A DNA stretch of 64,000 bases from Stackebrandtia albiflava (GTDB lineage Bacteria; Actinomycetota; Actinomycetes; Mycobacteriales; Micromonosporaceae): positions 1,907,142-1,971,141 of the forward strand of contig NZ_VLLL01000005.1 in the NCBI RefSeq assembly GCF_007994225.1, read 5' to 3'. Positions 26,540 through 35,663 of this stretch are shown here, in pieces. Position numbers and translations under genes: made by a program. Below the pieces are notes generated by a model. The model saw only the letters and a program-made list of their open reading frames with translations, ran no database searches and had not been told where the DNA came from. Each line of letters opens with the position of its first letter. Position 1 is the first letter of the stretch.

Positions 26540-27579
26540 ACCTCCACCTCATCATCCGCCGGGACCGGGGACGTCGCCATACCCGGCAGCGCCCGCAGGT
26601 CCGTGTTGAGCAGCCAGGCCAGCAACGCCTTCTGGGCGTGGAGCCGGTTCTCCGCCTGGGTGAGGATCCGTGACCGGGGGCCGTCCATGACCTCGTCGGT
26701 GATCTCCTCGCCCCGGTGGGCGGGGAGGCAGTGCAGGACGATGCCGTGGTCGGCGGCGTGGCCGAGCAGTTCGGCGTTGACCTGGAACTCCGACAGGGCC
26801 GACAACCGAGCCGCTCCGTCGTGCTGGCCCATCGACACCCACGTGTCGGTGGCGACGACGTCGGCACCGGAGACGGCGGCGACGGGGTCGGTGAGGACGG
26901 TGACGCTGCCGCCGGTGGTCCGGGCGAGCCGGTCGGCGGCGTCCACGACGGTGGGGTCGGGTTGGTAGGCGGCCGGTCCCGCGACCCGGACGTGCGCCCC
27001 GGCGAGGGCCCCGGCCAGCAGGTAGGAGTGCGCCATGTTGTTGGCGGCGTCGCCCACGTAGGCGATCGTCACGCCCGCGGTCCGGCCGAACTCCTCCTCG
27101 ACGGTCATGAGGTCGGCCAGGAGTTGGCAGGGGTGGAAGCCGTCGGTGAGGGCGTTGACGACCGGCACCCCGGAGGCGTCGGCCAGCGCGCGGATCCGTT
27201 CGTCGCCGAAGGTCCGGATGACGATGCCGTCGACGTAGCCGCTCAACACCCGAGCCGTGTCCTGAATGGATTCTCCCCGGGACAGTTGGCTCGACTGGGC
27301 GTCGATCACGACCGGATTGCCGCCGAGTTCGGCGATGCCGACCTGGAACGAGATGCGGGTCCGGGTGGACTCCTTCTCGAACAGGACCGCCACGGAACGG
27401 GGTGCGGGGGGCACGGCCTGGTCTGCCCCGGTGAGTTGCTGACGCGGCATGGCCCCCGGTGTGGGCCACGCCAGCAGCGGGCGCGCCCGGTACCGGTTCG
27501 CCTTGAACCACTTGCCGGACTCGATCAGGTACCGCTGTTCACCGGCGGTGAGGTCGTCGTCGCGCAGGAAGTGTCTCAC
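26536..27579 (-). CDS. argF: Ornithine carbamoyltransferase
   Basis: The enzyme makes citrulline from ornithine and carbamoyl phosphate. The carbamoyl-phosphate motif is STRTR ([12 protein letters not shown]), then HPCQLLAD and the ornithine-binding [10 protein letters not shown]. At 347 aa it is about 35 residues longer than usual. The extra length is an insert (about residues 36-58, Pro and Gln rich) before the STRTR strand, where typical proteins have only a few residues, plus a longer C-terminal tail. The GTG start at 27579 overlaps the argD stop. Confidence 0.95.
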   Translation of the reverse strand: MRHFLRDDDLTAGEQRYLIESGKWFKANRYRARPLLAWPTPGAMPRQQLTGADQAVPPAPRSVAVLFEKESTRTRISFQVGIAELGGNPVVIDAQSSQLSRGESIQDTARVLSGYVDGIVIRTFGDERIRALADASGVPVVNALTDGFHPCQLLADLMTVEEEFGRTAGVTIAYVGDAANNMAHSYLLAGALAGAHVRVAGPAAYQPDPTVVDAADRLARTTGGSVTVLTDPVAAVSGADVVATDTWVSMGQHDGAARLSALSEFQVNAELLGHAADHGIVLHCLPAHRGEEITDEVMDGPRSRILTQAENRLHAQKALLAWLLNTDLRALPGMATSPVPADDEVEV

Positions 27580-28781
27580 GGTCGACCTCCCGGCGGGTAC
27601 ACCACGTCCAGGGCGGATCCGAGCGCGGTCAGGAACCGGTCGACGTCCTCGGCGCTCACCGTCAACGGCGGCGCGATCCGCAGCACGTCGGGCCGCACCG
27701 GGTTGGCGAGCACGCCCAGGTCGCGAAGCGCCGCGTCGAGGTCGGCGGCACGATCGTCACGCAGCACGATCCCCCACCACAGGCCCCGGCCACGGACGGT
27801 CGCCACTCCCGGGTGCGCCATCGCGGTGACACCGGCGACGATCTGGTCGCCGCGCTTGACGACGTCGGCGAGCAACCCCTCCGCCTCGACGGTGTCGAGC
27901 ACCGCGAGGGCCGCCGCCGCCGCGACCGGGTTGCCGCCGAACGTGGAACCGTGGTCTCCCTTGCCGAACAGGTCGCCGTGGCCGCCGACGCCGATGCAGG
28001 CGCCGATCGGCAGCCCGCCGCCCAGTCCCTTGGCGAGGGTGACCACGTCGGGGGTGACGCCCTCGTGCTGGTGGGCGAACCACGCGCCGGTACGACCGAC
28101 ACCGGACTGGATCTCGTCGAGCACCAGCAGCGCGCCGTTGTCGTCGCAGATCCGCCGGGCCGCCGCCAGGTAACCGCCGCCACCGGGGACGACGCCCGCC
28201 TCGCCCTGGATCGGTTCGAGGAACACCGCGGTGGTGTCGGCGTCCACGGCGTTCGCCAGCGCCTCGACGTCACCGTGGGGAACGAAGTCCACCCGGTTCC
28301 CGAAGGGCGCGAACGGTTCCCGGATGGCCTCCTTGCCGGTCAGCGACAGGGCGCCGAGGCTGCGGCCGTGGAATCCGTCGACGGCGGCCACGAACCGGGT
28401 GCGGCCGTTGGCGGCGCCGTACCGCATCGCCAGCTTCAGGGCGCACTCGTTGGCCTCGGTGCCGCTGTTGGCGAGGAAGACCTTGCCGGGCAGTCCCAGC
28501 AGCGCCAGCAGCTTCTCCGCCAGGGCGACCTCGGGCTCGTGCAGGAACAGGTTCGAGGTGTGGGCGATCCGGCCGACCTGCGCGGCGACCGCGCCGGTCA
28601 GCGCCGGGTGCCCGTGTCCGAGCACACTGGTGGCGATGCCGCCGATGAAGTCCAGGTAGGGCTTGCCGTCCACGTCGTAGACGGTGGTGCCGTCGCCGTG
28701 GGACAGCGCCACGGCGGGGACGCCGTAGTTCGGCATCATGGCCGCGGTGAACCGGGTGCGCAGGGCTTCGGTGTGACTCAT
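27576..28781 (-). CDS. argD: Acetylornithine aminotransferase
   Basis: A PLP enzyme making N-acetylornithine from the semialdehyde. The 401-aa protein shows [12 protein letters not shown] and the PLP-lysine motif [14 protein letters not shown] (Lys near residue 243). It overlaps argB upstream (ATGA) and argF downstream (GTGA), so the arg genes are tightly coupled. Confidence 0.96.
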   Translation of the reverse strand: MSHTEALRTRFTAAMMPNYGVPAVALSHGDGTTVYDVDGKPYLDFIGGIATSVLGHGHPALTGAVAAQVGRIAHTSNLFLHEPEVALAEKLLALLGLPGKVFLANSGTEANECALKLAMRYGAANGRTRFVAAVDGFHGRSLGALSLTGKEAIREPFAPFGNRVDFVPHGDVEALANAVDADTTAVFLEPIQGEAGVVPGGGGYLAAARRICDDNGALLVLDEIQSGVGRTGAWFAHQHEGVTPDVVTLAKGLGGGLPIGACIGVGGHGDLFGKGDHGSTFGGNPVAAAAALAVLDTVEAEGLLADVVKRGDQIVAGVTAMAHPGVATVRGRGLWWGIVLRDDRAADLDAALRDLGVLANPVRPDVLRIAPPLTVSAEDVDRFLTALGSALDVVYPPGGRP

Positions 28782-29674
28782 TCGGGCACCACCATCGTGC
28801 CGACTCCTTCGGAGGTGAAGACTTCCAACAGGACGGAGTGGGGTACCCGTCCGTCGATGACGTGGGCCTGCGGGACGCCGCCCTCGACGGCGCGCAGGCA
28901 GGCCTCCATCTTGGGGACCATTCCGGCCGACAGGTGCGGAAGCATCGCCGACAGTTCCGGTCCGGTGATCTGGCTGATCCGGCTTCCCGGATCGGGCCAG
29001 TCGGCGTACAGGCCGTCGACGTCGGTCAGCACGACGAGCTTCTGCGCGCCGAGCGCCGTCGCCAGGGCGCCGGCGGCGGTGTCGGCGTTCAGGTTGTGCA
29101 GTACGCCGTCCACGTCGGGTGCCACGGTGGAGATGACCGGGATGCGCCGGGCGTCGAGCAGGTCGGTGATGGCGGCGGTGTTGACCGCGGCCACGTCGCC
29201 GACCTGGCCCACGTCGACCGGGTTGCCGTCGACGACGGCGTGCCGCCGTTCGGCGGTCAGCAGCCGGGCGTCCTCACCGGACATGCCGACCGCGAACGGC
29301 CCGTGTTCGTTGATCAGCCCGACCAGTTCCCTGCCCACCTGGCCCACCAGCACCATGCGGACCACGTCGATGGCCTCGGGGGTGGTGACCCGCAGGCCGC
29401 CGCGGAACTCCGACTCGATGCCCAGCTTGTCCAACATAGACGATATCTGCGGCCCACCGCCGTGGACGACGACCGGCTTGAGCCCGGCGTACCGCAGGAA
29501 GACCATGTCCGCGGCGAACGCCGCCCGCAGCTCGGGGTCCACCATGGCGTGGCCGCCGTACTTGACGACCACCAGCTTGCCGTGGAACCGGGCGAGCCAC
29601 GGCAGCGCCTCGATGAGGGTCTGCGCCTTACCGAGTGCGTCCCGGACTCCGGGGCTCATCTGATCGAGTGTCAT
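28778..29674 (-). CDS. argB: Acetylglutamate kinase
   Basis: The enzyme phosphorylates N-acetylglutamate. The 298-aa amino-acid-kinase fold has [10 protein letters not shown] near residue 35, VVHGGGPQI near 70 and VLTDVDGLY near 210. Start 29674 overlaps the argJ stop (ATGA); the frame to 29728 lies inside argJ and was rejected. The N-terminal helix ahead of the KYGG strand is the form often linked with arginine feedback. Confidence 0.96.
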   Translation of the reverse strand: MTLDQMSPGVRDALGKAQTLIEALPWLARFHGKLVVVKYGGHAMVDPELRAAFAADMVFLRYAGLKPVVVHGGGPQISSMLDKLGIESEFRGGLRVTTPEAIDVVRMVLVGQVGRELVGLINEHGPFAVGMSGEDARLLTAERRHAVVDGNPVDVGQVGDVAAVNTAAITDLLDARRIPVISTVAPDVDGVLHNLNADTAAGALATALGAQKLVVLTDVDGLYADWPDPGSRISQITGPELSAMLPHLSAGMVPKMEACLRAVEGGVPQAHVIDGRVPHSVLLEVFTSEGVGTMVVPE

Positions 29675-30822
29675 GACGAGTACGCCGAGTTCTCGTGCAC
29701 GTAGGCGTGTGACAGGTCGTTGGTCCACACGGTGGCGGTGTGCTCACCGGCGTGCAGGGCGATCTCGATGGCGACGGTGCGGCCGGTGAGGTCCACCTTG
29801 GAGCGGTCTTCGGCGGCGGCTCCGGCGCGGCAGATCCACACGCCGTTGACGGCCACGTCCAGGGCGTCCGAGTCGAACGCCGCGTCCGTGGTGCCCACGG
29901 CGGCCAGGATCCGGCCCCAGTTGGGGTCCTGCCCGAACAGTGCGCACTTGACCAGGTTGTTGCGCGCCACCGACCGTCCGACCGTGACCGCGTCGGCCTC
30001 GCTCGCGGCGCCGGTGACGGTGATGGCGACCTCCTTGGTGGCGCCCTCGGCGTCGGCGAGCAGTTGCATCGCCACGTCACGGCAGGCCCCGGTGAGCGCG
30101 GCGGTGAACTCGGCCGGGTCCGGGGTCACGCCGGAGGCGCCGGAGGCCAACAGCAGGACGGTGTCGTTGGTGGACATCGCGCCGTCGGAGTCGAGCCGGT
30201 CGAAGCTGAGCCGGCACGCCTCGCGCAGCGCCGCGTCGGCGATGGCCGCGTCGAGGGAGGCGTCGGTGGTGAAGACGCACAGCATGGTGGCGAGGCCGGG
30301 CGCGAGCATTCCGGCGCCCTTGCCCATGCCGCCGATCCGGTAGCCGTCGGCGTCGACCGCGACGGTCTTGGGAACGGTGTCGGTGGTCATGACGGCCTCG
30401 GCGGCGTCCCGGCCTCCGTCGGGCGTCAGTGCGGCGACAGCGGCGTCCACGCCCGGCAGCAGCCGGTCCATCGGCAGGAACTCGCCGATGAGCCCGGTCG
30501 AGCAGACGGCGACCTCGACGGCGCCGACCCCGAGTCCGGCGGCGACCCGTTCGGCGGTCTCGTGGGTGTCCTGGAAGCCCTTGGGACCGGTGCAGGCGTT
30601 GGCTCCGCCGGAGTTGAGCACCACGGCCTTGAGCCGGCCGGTGGTCAGTACCTGGCGGCTCCACTTGACGGGGGCGGCGTGTACGCGGTTGGCGGTGAAC
30701 ACACCGGCGGCGGTGTACTCCGGGCCGGTGTTGACGACCAGGGCCAGGTCCTTGGCGCCGGAGGACTTGATCCCGGCGGCGACGCCGGCGGCGGTGAATC
30801 CGGGTACGTCGGTGACGGTCAC
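29671..30822 (-). CDS. argJ: Glutamate N-acetyltransferase / amino-acid acetyltransferase (ArgJ)
   Basis: ArgJ moves the acetyl group from acetylornithine to glutamate, giving the cyclic pathway. It is made as a precursor that cuts itself before a Thr; here that is GMLAPGLAT with cleavage at A178/T179. The protein is 383 aa. The GTG at 30822 overlaps the argC stop (GTGA) and gives [19 protein letters not shown], the family start. No argA or argE is in the window, which fits ArgJ recycling acetyl groups. Confidence 0.96.
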   Translation of the reverse strand: MTVTDVPGFTAAGVAAGIKSSGAKDLALVVNTGPEYTAAGVFTANRVHAAPVKWSRQVLTTGRLKAVVLNSGGANACTGPKGFQDTHETAERVAAGLGVGAVEVAVCSTGLIGEFLPMDRLLPGVDAAVAALTPDGGRDAAEAVMTTDTVPKTVAVDADGYRIGGMGKGAGMLAPGLATMLCVFTTDASLDAAIADAALREACRLSFDRLDSDGAMSTNDTVLLLASGASGVTPDPAEFTAALTGACRDVAMQLLADAEGATKEVAITVTGAASEADAVTVGRSVARNNLVKCALFGQDPNWGRILAAVGTTDAAFDSDALDVAVNGVWICRAGAAAEDRSKVDLTGRTVAIEIALHAGEHTATVWTNDLSHAYVHENSAYSS

Positions 30823-31835
30823 GGCGCGACTCCGTCCACGGAGAGTCCGGCGGTCTCGGGGAGGCCGAGCATCAGGTTGGCGCACTGCACGACCTGGCCC
30901 GCCGCTCCCTTGCCGAGGTTGTCGATGGCGGCGGTCACGATGATCCGGTCGGCGTCGCGGTCGACGGTGGTCTGCAGGTGGCAGGTGTTGGACCCCAGCG
31001 TCGCGGCGGTCTGGGGCCACACCCCCGGCTCCAGCACGTGGACGAAGGGTTCGTCCCGGTACGCCAGGGCCAACGCCTCGTGGACGTCCTCGGAGGTCAG
31101 GCCGGGGCGGGTGGGTTTGACGGTGACGGTCGACAGGATGCCGCGCGGCATCGGGGCGAGCACCGGCGTGAACGACAGGCTCCGGGCGCCGGTCGCCTGC
31201 TTGATCTCGGGGACGTGCTGGTGCGCGCCCACCTTGTACGGGCTGAGGGAACCCGCGACCTCGCTGGCCAGCAGGTGCGGCTTGGCCTGACGGCCCGCGC
31301 CGCTGGTGCCGGACGCGGCGACCACCACGACGTCGTCGGGCGAGCCCAGTCCGGCCGCCAGGACGGGGGCCAGGGCGAGCGTCGTCGCGACCGCGTAGCA
31401 GCCGGTGGCGGCGACCCGCTCGGCGGTGGCGATCTTCTCGCGCTGGCCGGGCAGTTCGGGCAGGCCGTAGGTCCAGGCGCCCGCGTGCGGGCCGGAGTAG
31501 TAGGCGGCCCAGGCGTCGGCGTCGGTGAGCCGGTGGTCGGCGCCGAGGTCGACGATCCGGGTGCCCTCGGGGAGCCGGGCGGCGAGCGCGGCGGACTCGC
31601 CGTGCGGGAGCGTCAGGACGACGAGGTCGGCGTCGGCGAGGGCCTCCGAGGTGGTGGGGACGAAGTCGCGTCCCGCCAGGGATCGCAGGTGCGGGTGCAC
31701 CTGGGTGATCGGCGCACCGGCGTTGCCGTGCGCGGTCGCCGCGACGACCTCCAGATCCGGATGCCCGGCGAGCAGTCGCAGCACCTCACCACCGGCGTAG
31801 CCGCTGGCGCCTGCGATCGCGACCCGATGTCCCAC
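30819..31835 (-). CDS. argC: N-acetyl-gamma-glutamyl-phosphate reductase
   Basis: An NADPH-dependent reductase, third step of arginine synthesis. The 338-aa protein has the Rossmann motif GASGYAGGEVLRLL at residue 9 and catalytic Cys146 in GCYAVA. It is the first gene of the arg cluster. The start is GTG at 31835 behind GAAGGGG. Confidence 0.96.
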   Translation of the reverse strand: MGHRVAIAGASGYAGGEVLRLLAGHPDLEVVAATAHGNAGAPITQVHPHLRSLAGRDFVPTTSEALADADLVVLTLPHGESAALAARLPEGTRIVDLGADHRLTDADAWAAYYSGPHAGAWTYGLPELPGQREKIATAERVAATGCYAVATTLALAPVLAAGLGSPDDVVVVAASGTSGAGRQAKPHLLASEVAGSLSPYKVGAHQHVPEIKQATGARSLSFTPVLAPMPRGILSTVTVKPTRPGLTSEDVHEALALAYRDEPFVHVLEPGVWPQTAATLGSNTCHLQTTVDRDADRIIVTAAIDNLGKGAAGQVVQCANLMLGLPETAGLSVDGVAP

Positions 31836-31866
31836 GGGGGTTCCCCTTCGAGTGAGTTCTCAGCCC

Positions 31867-31895
31867 TGAATTTCTATGCATCAGACCGTATCATA
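31867..31895 (-). promoter_or_regulatory. ARG-box-like operator and -10 of the arg cluster
   Basis: TGAATTTCTATGCA (31867-31880; TGCATAGAAATTCA on the minus strand) closely fits the ARG box pattern of a 5' TGnAT and 3' ATTCA around an AT core. A minus-strand TATGAT at 31890-31895 would be a good -10, placing the box at about +3 to +20. ArgR bound here would block transcription. Confidence 0.65.
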
Positions 31896-32089
31896 ATGCG
31901 TGAGAGGTCGGCAGCCGGTTTTTCGGCGGCGTGTTCGGGCAGGTCACGACGGTGCGGCGAGATTCACCCGGTGGCCATGCGGCGTGACCCGATTGGTCAC
32001 CCATGTCACGGCAAGCGCTGTCATACTCAGTGGTCTTCGCTGGTCTCGCCAGTCGCGAGACCCACTCCTCTCCCCCAAGGAGCCGGCCG

Positions 32090-33022
32090 ATGAAACGCCG
32101 AACCGTCCTGCGCGGCGCCGCCGTTGGCGCCGCACTCGCCACCACCGGACTGATGGCGGGCACCGCCTCAGCCAACTCACCCCACGCGTCGGTCTGCGTG
32201 ACCGAACAGCGGACGAACCGACTGCTCACCTTCCGCCGCGACACCGAATGGACCGAGGAGAACGTCGTCTGGAGCTGGAACCCCGGCGTCGGCGGCTGGT
32301 ACAACCTGTCCGACGTACGGTTCCGCCGCGCCACCGGATTCGGCAGGGTGGCGCTGGCCGCCGCCAGCGGAGGCAACGCCGGGATCATCCGGCTCACCGG
32401 CAACCGGGAACACGACCTGGACGACCTGCTGTGGTACGGCGAGCCGGGCGGCAACCCGCACGCGATCGAACGCGTCCCCGGTTCCGGCGTCGTGGTGACC
32501 GCCTCCTCCCACGGCCACCTGGACGTCTACGCGCCCTCCCGGCCGTCACACCCCGACACGCTGCGGCACGTCCAGACCGTCGAACTGCCCGGCGCGCACG
32601 GCGTGCTGTGGAGCCCGAGCCTGCGGGTGCTGTGGGGCATCGGCGACGAGGTGCTGAAGGCGTACGAGGTCACCGGGAACGGCCGGGACTCCCGGCTGGT
32701 CGAGACGGGCGCGCAGGTCACCTTCCCCGGACTGGGCCACGACCTGCAACCCGATTACGGCCACAAGGGACGGTTGCTGATCACCGACACCTACGCGGCC
32801 TACGAGGTGGACACCCGCAGCCTCACGGCGACCGTGATCCTGGAGGGCAGGCTCATCAAGTCCTACGTCCGCGACAAGTGGGGCGAGGCGATGTGGCTGC
32901 AGGCCGAGGACCTGCCGCCGCGCCGATGGAGTAGCGACGTGGTCCACTTCGACACCGAGGACAAGCTTCACCCGGAGGGCCAGATCTACAAGGCCCGCCT
33001 ACTCAACCCCGAGTTCGACTGA
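32090..33022 (+). CDS. Tat-type secreted protein (DUF6528-like beta-propeller)
   Basis: A 310-aa exported protein. The start MKRRTVLRGAAVGAALATTGLMAGTASA is a twin-arginine-like signal peptide ending in an AxA site. The mature part is beta rich, with repeated LLTF, VVVTASSHGHLDVYAPS and VLWGIGDEVLKAYEV units, like a small propeller. It fits the DUF6528 family (function unknown). ATG 32090 follows AAGGAG; the upstream frame from 32003 is not needed. Confidence 0.8.
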   Translation: MKRRTVLRGAAVGAALATTGLMAGTASANSPHASVCVTEQRTNRLLTFRRDTEWTEENVVWSWNPGVGGWYNLSDVRFRRATGFGRVALAAASGGNAGIIRLTGNREHDLDDLLWYGEPGGNPHAIERVPGSGVVVTASSHGHLDVYAPSRPSHPDTLRHVQTVELPGAHGVLWSPSLRVLWGIGDEVLKAYEVTGNGRDSRLVETGAQVTFPGLGHDLQPDYGHKGRLLITDTYAAYEVDTRSLTATVILEGRLIKSYVRDKWGEAMWLQAEDLPPRRWSSDVVHFDTEDKLHPEGQIYKARLLNPEFD

Positions 33023-33033
33023 CCCGTCTTTTT

Positions 33034-33118
33034 CGGCTTGGTTGGCCATACGACCATCGAAGGGCGTCGAATCGTACCTGATGTCCGATTTTTCGGTGTC
33101 GTATGACCAACCAAGCCG
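33034..33118 (+). repeat. Long inverted repeat after the Tat protein gene
   Basis: The 21-nt arms at 33034-33054 and 33098-33118 match at 20 positions, with a 43-nt loop. The right arm is followed by GCTTTTT, so it may be a terminator. The inner unit GACCAACCAAGCCG occurs again at 33126-33139, and a related piece sits at 33636 beside DUF397 copy 3. Confidence 0.6.
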
Positions 33119-33149
33119 GCTTTTTGACCAACCAAGCCGCGCTCAGGGG

Positions 33150-33331
33150 TCAGGACTTCACGGCGGCGAGGAAACCCACGAAGTCCGTAACCGAGACGTC
33201 GAGCACCGGGGAGTCGTCGCCCAACTTGGAGTCCCGCAGCTTAAACCGCCCGGCGAAAGCCCGCCCTCTACGCAGTTGTTGCCTGAGTTCGCGCTACTGC
33301 GTCGTGCTCTACGCCAGGTTGAGGCAGTCAT
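33150..33331 (-). pseudogene. DUF397 copy 1, frameshifted
   Basis: Read on the minus strand, the ATG at 33331 gives MTASTWRRARRSSANSGNNCVEG. A one-base loss (at about 33259, in the GGGC run) then breaks the frame. In the next frame the usual end RDSKLGDDSPVLDVSV...FLAAVKS and a TGA at 33150-33152 are intact. Length 182 nt, not a multiple of three. Relative to copies 2 and 3 this is a single clean deletion. Confidence 0.8.
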
Positions 33332-33357
33332 CACTTCTCGCATCTTCCCTGCGAAAA

Positions 33358-33537
33358 TCAGGACTTCACGGCGGTGAGGAAGCCCGCGAAGTCCGTAACC
33401 GAGACGTCGAGCACCGGGGAGTCGTCGCCCAACTTGGAGTCCCGCAGCTGAAACCGCCCGGCAAACGCCCTGCCCTCGACACAATTCGCGCCCTGCGGTT
33501 GGCTTCGGCTGGATTTACGCCACGTACCTGTGGTCAT
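33358..33537 (-). CDS. DUF397 protein, copy 2
   Basis: An intact 59-aa DUF397 protein: MTTGTWRKSSRS at the start, NCVEG in the middle and LRDSKLGDDSPVLDVSV plus GFLTAVKS at the end. ATG 33537 follows GAGGAG by eight bases. DUF397 proteins are small partners of XRE/DUF5753 regulators, with a role in development and antibiotic control in Streptomyces. Upstream (about 33550-33590) are decayed remains of the 3' end of the XRE gene, so this copy arose by duplication of a [regulator end + DUF397] block. Confidence 0.85.
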   Translation of the reverse strand: MTTGTWRKSSRSQPQGANCVEGRAFAGRFQLRDSKLGDDSPVLDVSVTDFAGFLTAVKS

Positions 33538-33655
33538 AGCTCAAACTCCTCAATCGGTACGGAAACCTACGTTGCGGGAGTCTTAACGATACAGCTGGTT
33601 GCCGGTTCATCACACGCATCGATCGTCCCGAAGCCGACCAAGCCCCGCTCAGGGA

Positions 33656-33829
33656 TCAGGACTTCACCGCGGCGAGGAATCCCACGAAGTCCGTAACCGA
33701 GACGTCGAGGACCGGGGAGTCCTCACCCAACTTGGAGTCCCGCAGCTGAAACCGGTCCATCCGCGACCGCGCCTCCACGCAAGCCCCACCAGAGTTATTG
33801 CTGCGGCTGGGCTTCCGCCATGCAGTCAT
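33656..33829 (-). CDS. DUF397 protein, copy 3 (partner of the XRE regulator)
   Basis: An intact 57-aa protein: MTAWRKPSRSNNSGGACVEA, then FQLRDSKLGEDSPVLDVSV and FVGFLAAVKS. The conserved WRK, CVE and RDSK motifs are those of DUF397. Its ATG at 33829 lies inside the end of the XRE gene (35-nt overlap, other frame), so it is translated with that regulator. This is the canonical copy. Confidence 0.87.
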   Translation of the reverse strand: MTAWRKPSRSNNSGGACVEARSRMDRFQLRDSKLGEDSPVLDVSVTDFVGFLAAVKS

Positions 33830-34643
33830 CGACGAACTCCTCGATCGGTACCGAAAGCCGCTCTATCTCGTTGAAGTCCTTACGATACATCTCTACCGTT
33901 TTCGGCTCGGAATCGTATCGGCAGCCGGCACGCGTCTCGATGTATACGACGGGAGGCTCCTCCGCGTCGAAGTCGATGAGGATGAAACTGCCTGCCATTG
34001 CCGGATGAGAACCGACACTGAAAGGCAACACTCCGATTGTCACGTTCTCGCGGCCGGCCGCGTCCCGGAGTGTTCGGATCTGTTCGCCCGTCACCTCTTG
34101 ACCTCCCACCGCCCGACGCAAGGCCGCCTCATTCTCGATCAGGTGGATCGCAGGTCGGCTCGGCTGCATCGCGAGGTGGTGCTGGCGAGCCAGCCGAGCG
34201 TTGAGAATCTTGGCGGACGAGGCGGAATCATGCAACCAGTCGCGTTCGTGGTTGGCGCGAATATAGCCCTCCGTCTGGAAAAGGCCGGTGGTGAATTCGG
34301 ATTCATAAATGAAGATACGGGCTGCACGCCGCTCCATCTCGATGTACTTCTGTGCGTAACGCGGAATACCGCCCGCATACTGTTCCATCCAACTGTGCTT
34401 CTCCTTGGACTCCGCCAACGCTATGAGTTCTCGTTCCTGCGCTGTGGAAGCGCCGTATATCCGACACAATCCCACGATGTCCATGATGGCCAGCCTGGTA
34501 CCGCCCGCTTCGATCGCACGGAGCTTGGCACGCGATATACCGAGTGCTGCCGCCGCATGACTGATGGACCATGCCCTCGCCTCGCGCAGTTGCCGGAAGG
34601 AGTTGCCGAGAGCGCGGCGGGGAAACGGTGGGAGGTCGTCCAT
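33795..34643 (-). CDS. XRE-family regulator with DUF5753 domain
   Basis: A 282-aa regulator. The N-terminal HTH is LGNSFRQLREARAWSISHAAAALGISRAKLRAIEAGG (residues 12-48). Residues 95-270 form the DUF5753 domain (YESEFTTGLFQTEGYIRANH, then NVTIGVLPFSVGSHPAMAGSFILIDFD and VVYIETRAG). It forms a regulatory pair with the overlapping DUF397 gene. The region is less GC-rich than the neighbouring housekeeping genes. The start at 34643 places the HTH at the usual distance. Confidence 0.92.
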   Translation of the reverse strand: MDDLPPFPRRALGNSFRQLREARAWSISHAAAALGISRAKLRAIEAGGTRLAIMDIVGLCRIYGASTAQERELIALAESKEKHSWMEQYAGGIPRYAQKYIEMERRAARIFIYESEFTTGLFQTEGYIRANHERDWLHDSASSAKILNARLARQHHLAMQPSRPAIHLIENEAALRRAVGGQEVTGEQIRTLRDAAGRENVTIGVLPFSVGSHPAMAGSFILIDFDAEEPPVVYIETRAGCRYDSEPKTVEMYRKDFNEIERLSVPIEEFVDDCMAEAQPQQ

Positions 34644-34930
34644 CGGGTCATTATCACCGCGCAGTCACTCATTGTCACTGTCGGGAATGAGCAGAACACG
34701 GTGGCGATTTCCGCCGGCGTTTTCATGCCAAGTCATACCGACGGTCGCATCCTGCCGGTGGCCGGACGGGGGTCTGAAACTCCGGGGCTACGTGCCTTCA
34801 GATGACAGCCTGCGGCGCCTAGCGTCGTGAGTGGTCGGTGTGGTGACCTCCCGCATTCACATCGGCTCGGCGGTCCCGGTGCGCCCGCGCCGGGACCGCC
34901 TTCATCGACGACGCGAGACGGAGGCCGGAC

Positions 34931-35083
34931 ATGGAGACGGGGAGACCGTTGCCGGGCAGGCACGAGGACTACGAGGGCTGGTGCCGCGACTGCGGCGCGT
35001 ACTTCGGTGTGGGGATCAGGTGGCCGTGCCGGTCCGCCCGGATCGTGGGCACCGCCGCGCGGAGCGGGGGTGACCACTCGTGA
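34931..35083 (+). CDS. Small Cys-containing protein (50 aa)
   Basis: A 50-aa ORF with a good ribosome site (GGAGG, 6-base gap) reading METGRPLPGRHEDYEGWCRDCGAYFGVGIRW, then PCRSARIV. The CRDC pair could form half a zinc site. Its TGA overlaps the next start (GTGA). It is divergent from the XRE regulator, with 287 bp between the two genes. It seems to be a real small gene of unknown function, probably under XRE control. Confidence 0.6.
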   Translation: METGRPLPGRHEDYEGWCRDCGAYFGVGIRWPCRSARIVGTAARSGGDHS

Positions 35084-35424
35084 CCACATCGGACGGAATC
35101 GTGGATCTGGGAAGCCTCGACGTGCGCGGAGTCGTCGTCGGTGGCAGGTGGGAACCGGGCAGCACGACGGTATGGCTGGTCGCCGACCTCGGCGACGGGA
35201 CAGGGCTCACCGACGTGGGTTACTGCCAGATGGCCGACCCGGCCTTTCCGAACCTGGTGGTCTTCCCGCACCACCAACGCTGGGTGCGCGACCGCGACGC
35301 CAGGCCCGACGTGATCGCCGCCGCGCGCCGGATGTGGCACGAGACGGCCCGGCACCGGGAGGCCACGCCCGGAACCCGTGACCGGAGACCGAATCCCGCC
35401 GCCCGGCACCGGGAGCCGTCGTGA
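35080..35424 (+). CDS. Small uncharacterised protein (114 aa)
   Basis: A 114-aa ORF starting GTG at 35080 within the stop of the previous ORF. The first 75 residues are well ordered (VDLGSLDVRGVVVGGRWEPGSTTVWLVADLGDGTGLTDVGYCQMADPAFPNLVVF). The tail is Arg-rich and of low complexity. No family is recognised. Its stop overlaps the next start (GTGA), so the three small ORFs are translated in series. Confidence 0.6.
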   Translation: MTTSDGIVDLGSLDVRGVVVGGRWEPGSTTVWLVADLGDGTGLTDVGYCQMADPAFPNLVVFPHHQRWVRDRDARPDVIAAARRMWHETARHREATPGTRDRRPNPAARHREPS

Positions 35425-35555
35425 AACCCGAGATCTGCTCGCTGTGCCCGGACTGCCTCGGCCGACCCGAGGCACGGGCGGCCTGCGTCCGTTGCGCCGG
35501 AACCGGTCACGTCCCGTTCCGGTGCGGCCGCCCCACCCGCAGGACCGCACCGTGA
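35421..35555 (+). CDS. Tiny Cys-rich, zinc-ribbon-like protein (44 aa)
   Basis: A 44-aa ORF with GTG start inside the previous stop. It holds CSLCPDC, then CVRCAGTGHVPFRC: six Cys arranged as two CxxC-type knuckles, as in rubredoxin-like or zinc-ribbon folds. It is followed directly by a strong terminator. It is probably a real gene, with unknown function. Confidence 0.6.
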   Translation: MKPEICSLCPDCLGRPEARAACVRCAGTGHVPFRCGRPTRRTAP

Positions 35556-35568
35556 GGGGTTGAAGCCG

Positions 35569-35602
35569 CCCGGGCCGGAACCGGTGGGGGTTCCGGCCCG
35601 GG
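35569..35602. terminator. Terminator after the mini-ORF operon
   Basis: A perfect 14-bp stem (35569-35582 with 35589-35602) and a 6-nt loop between convergent genes. Confidence 0.8.
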
Positions 35603-35663
35603 CCACTCCACGACTGCGGCGCAGCACACCCCGGACCGGCCGAACCGTTGCCGGAGTGGCGGT

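Noticed and set aside
33150-33760. Repeated blocks that could look like a CRISPR array
   Set aside because: Repeats are about 110 bp, unevenly spaced and translate as DUF397 genes.
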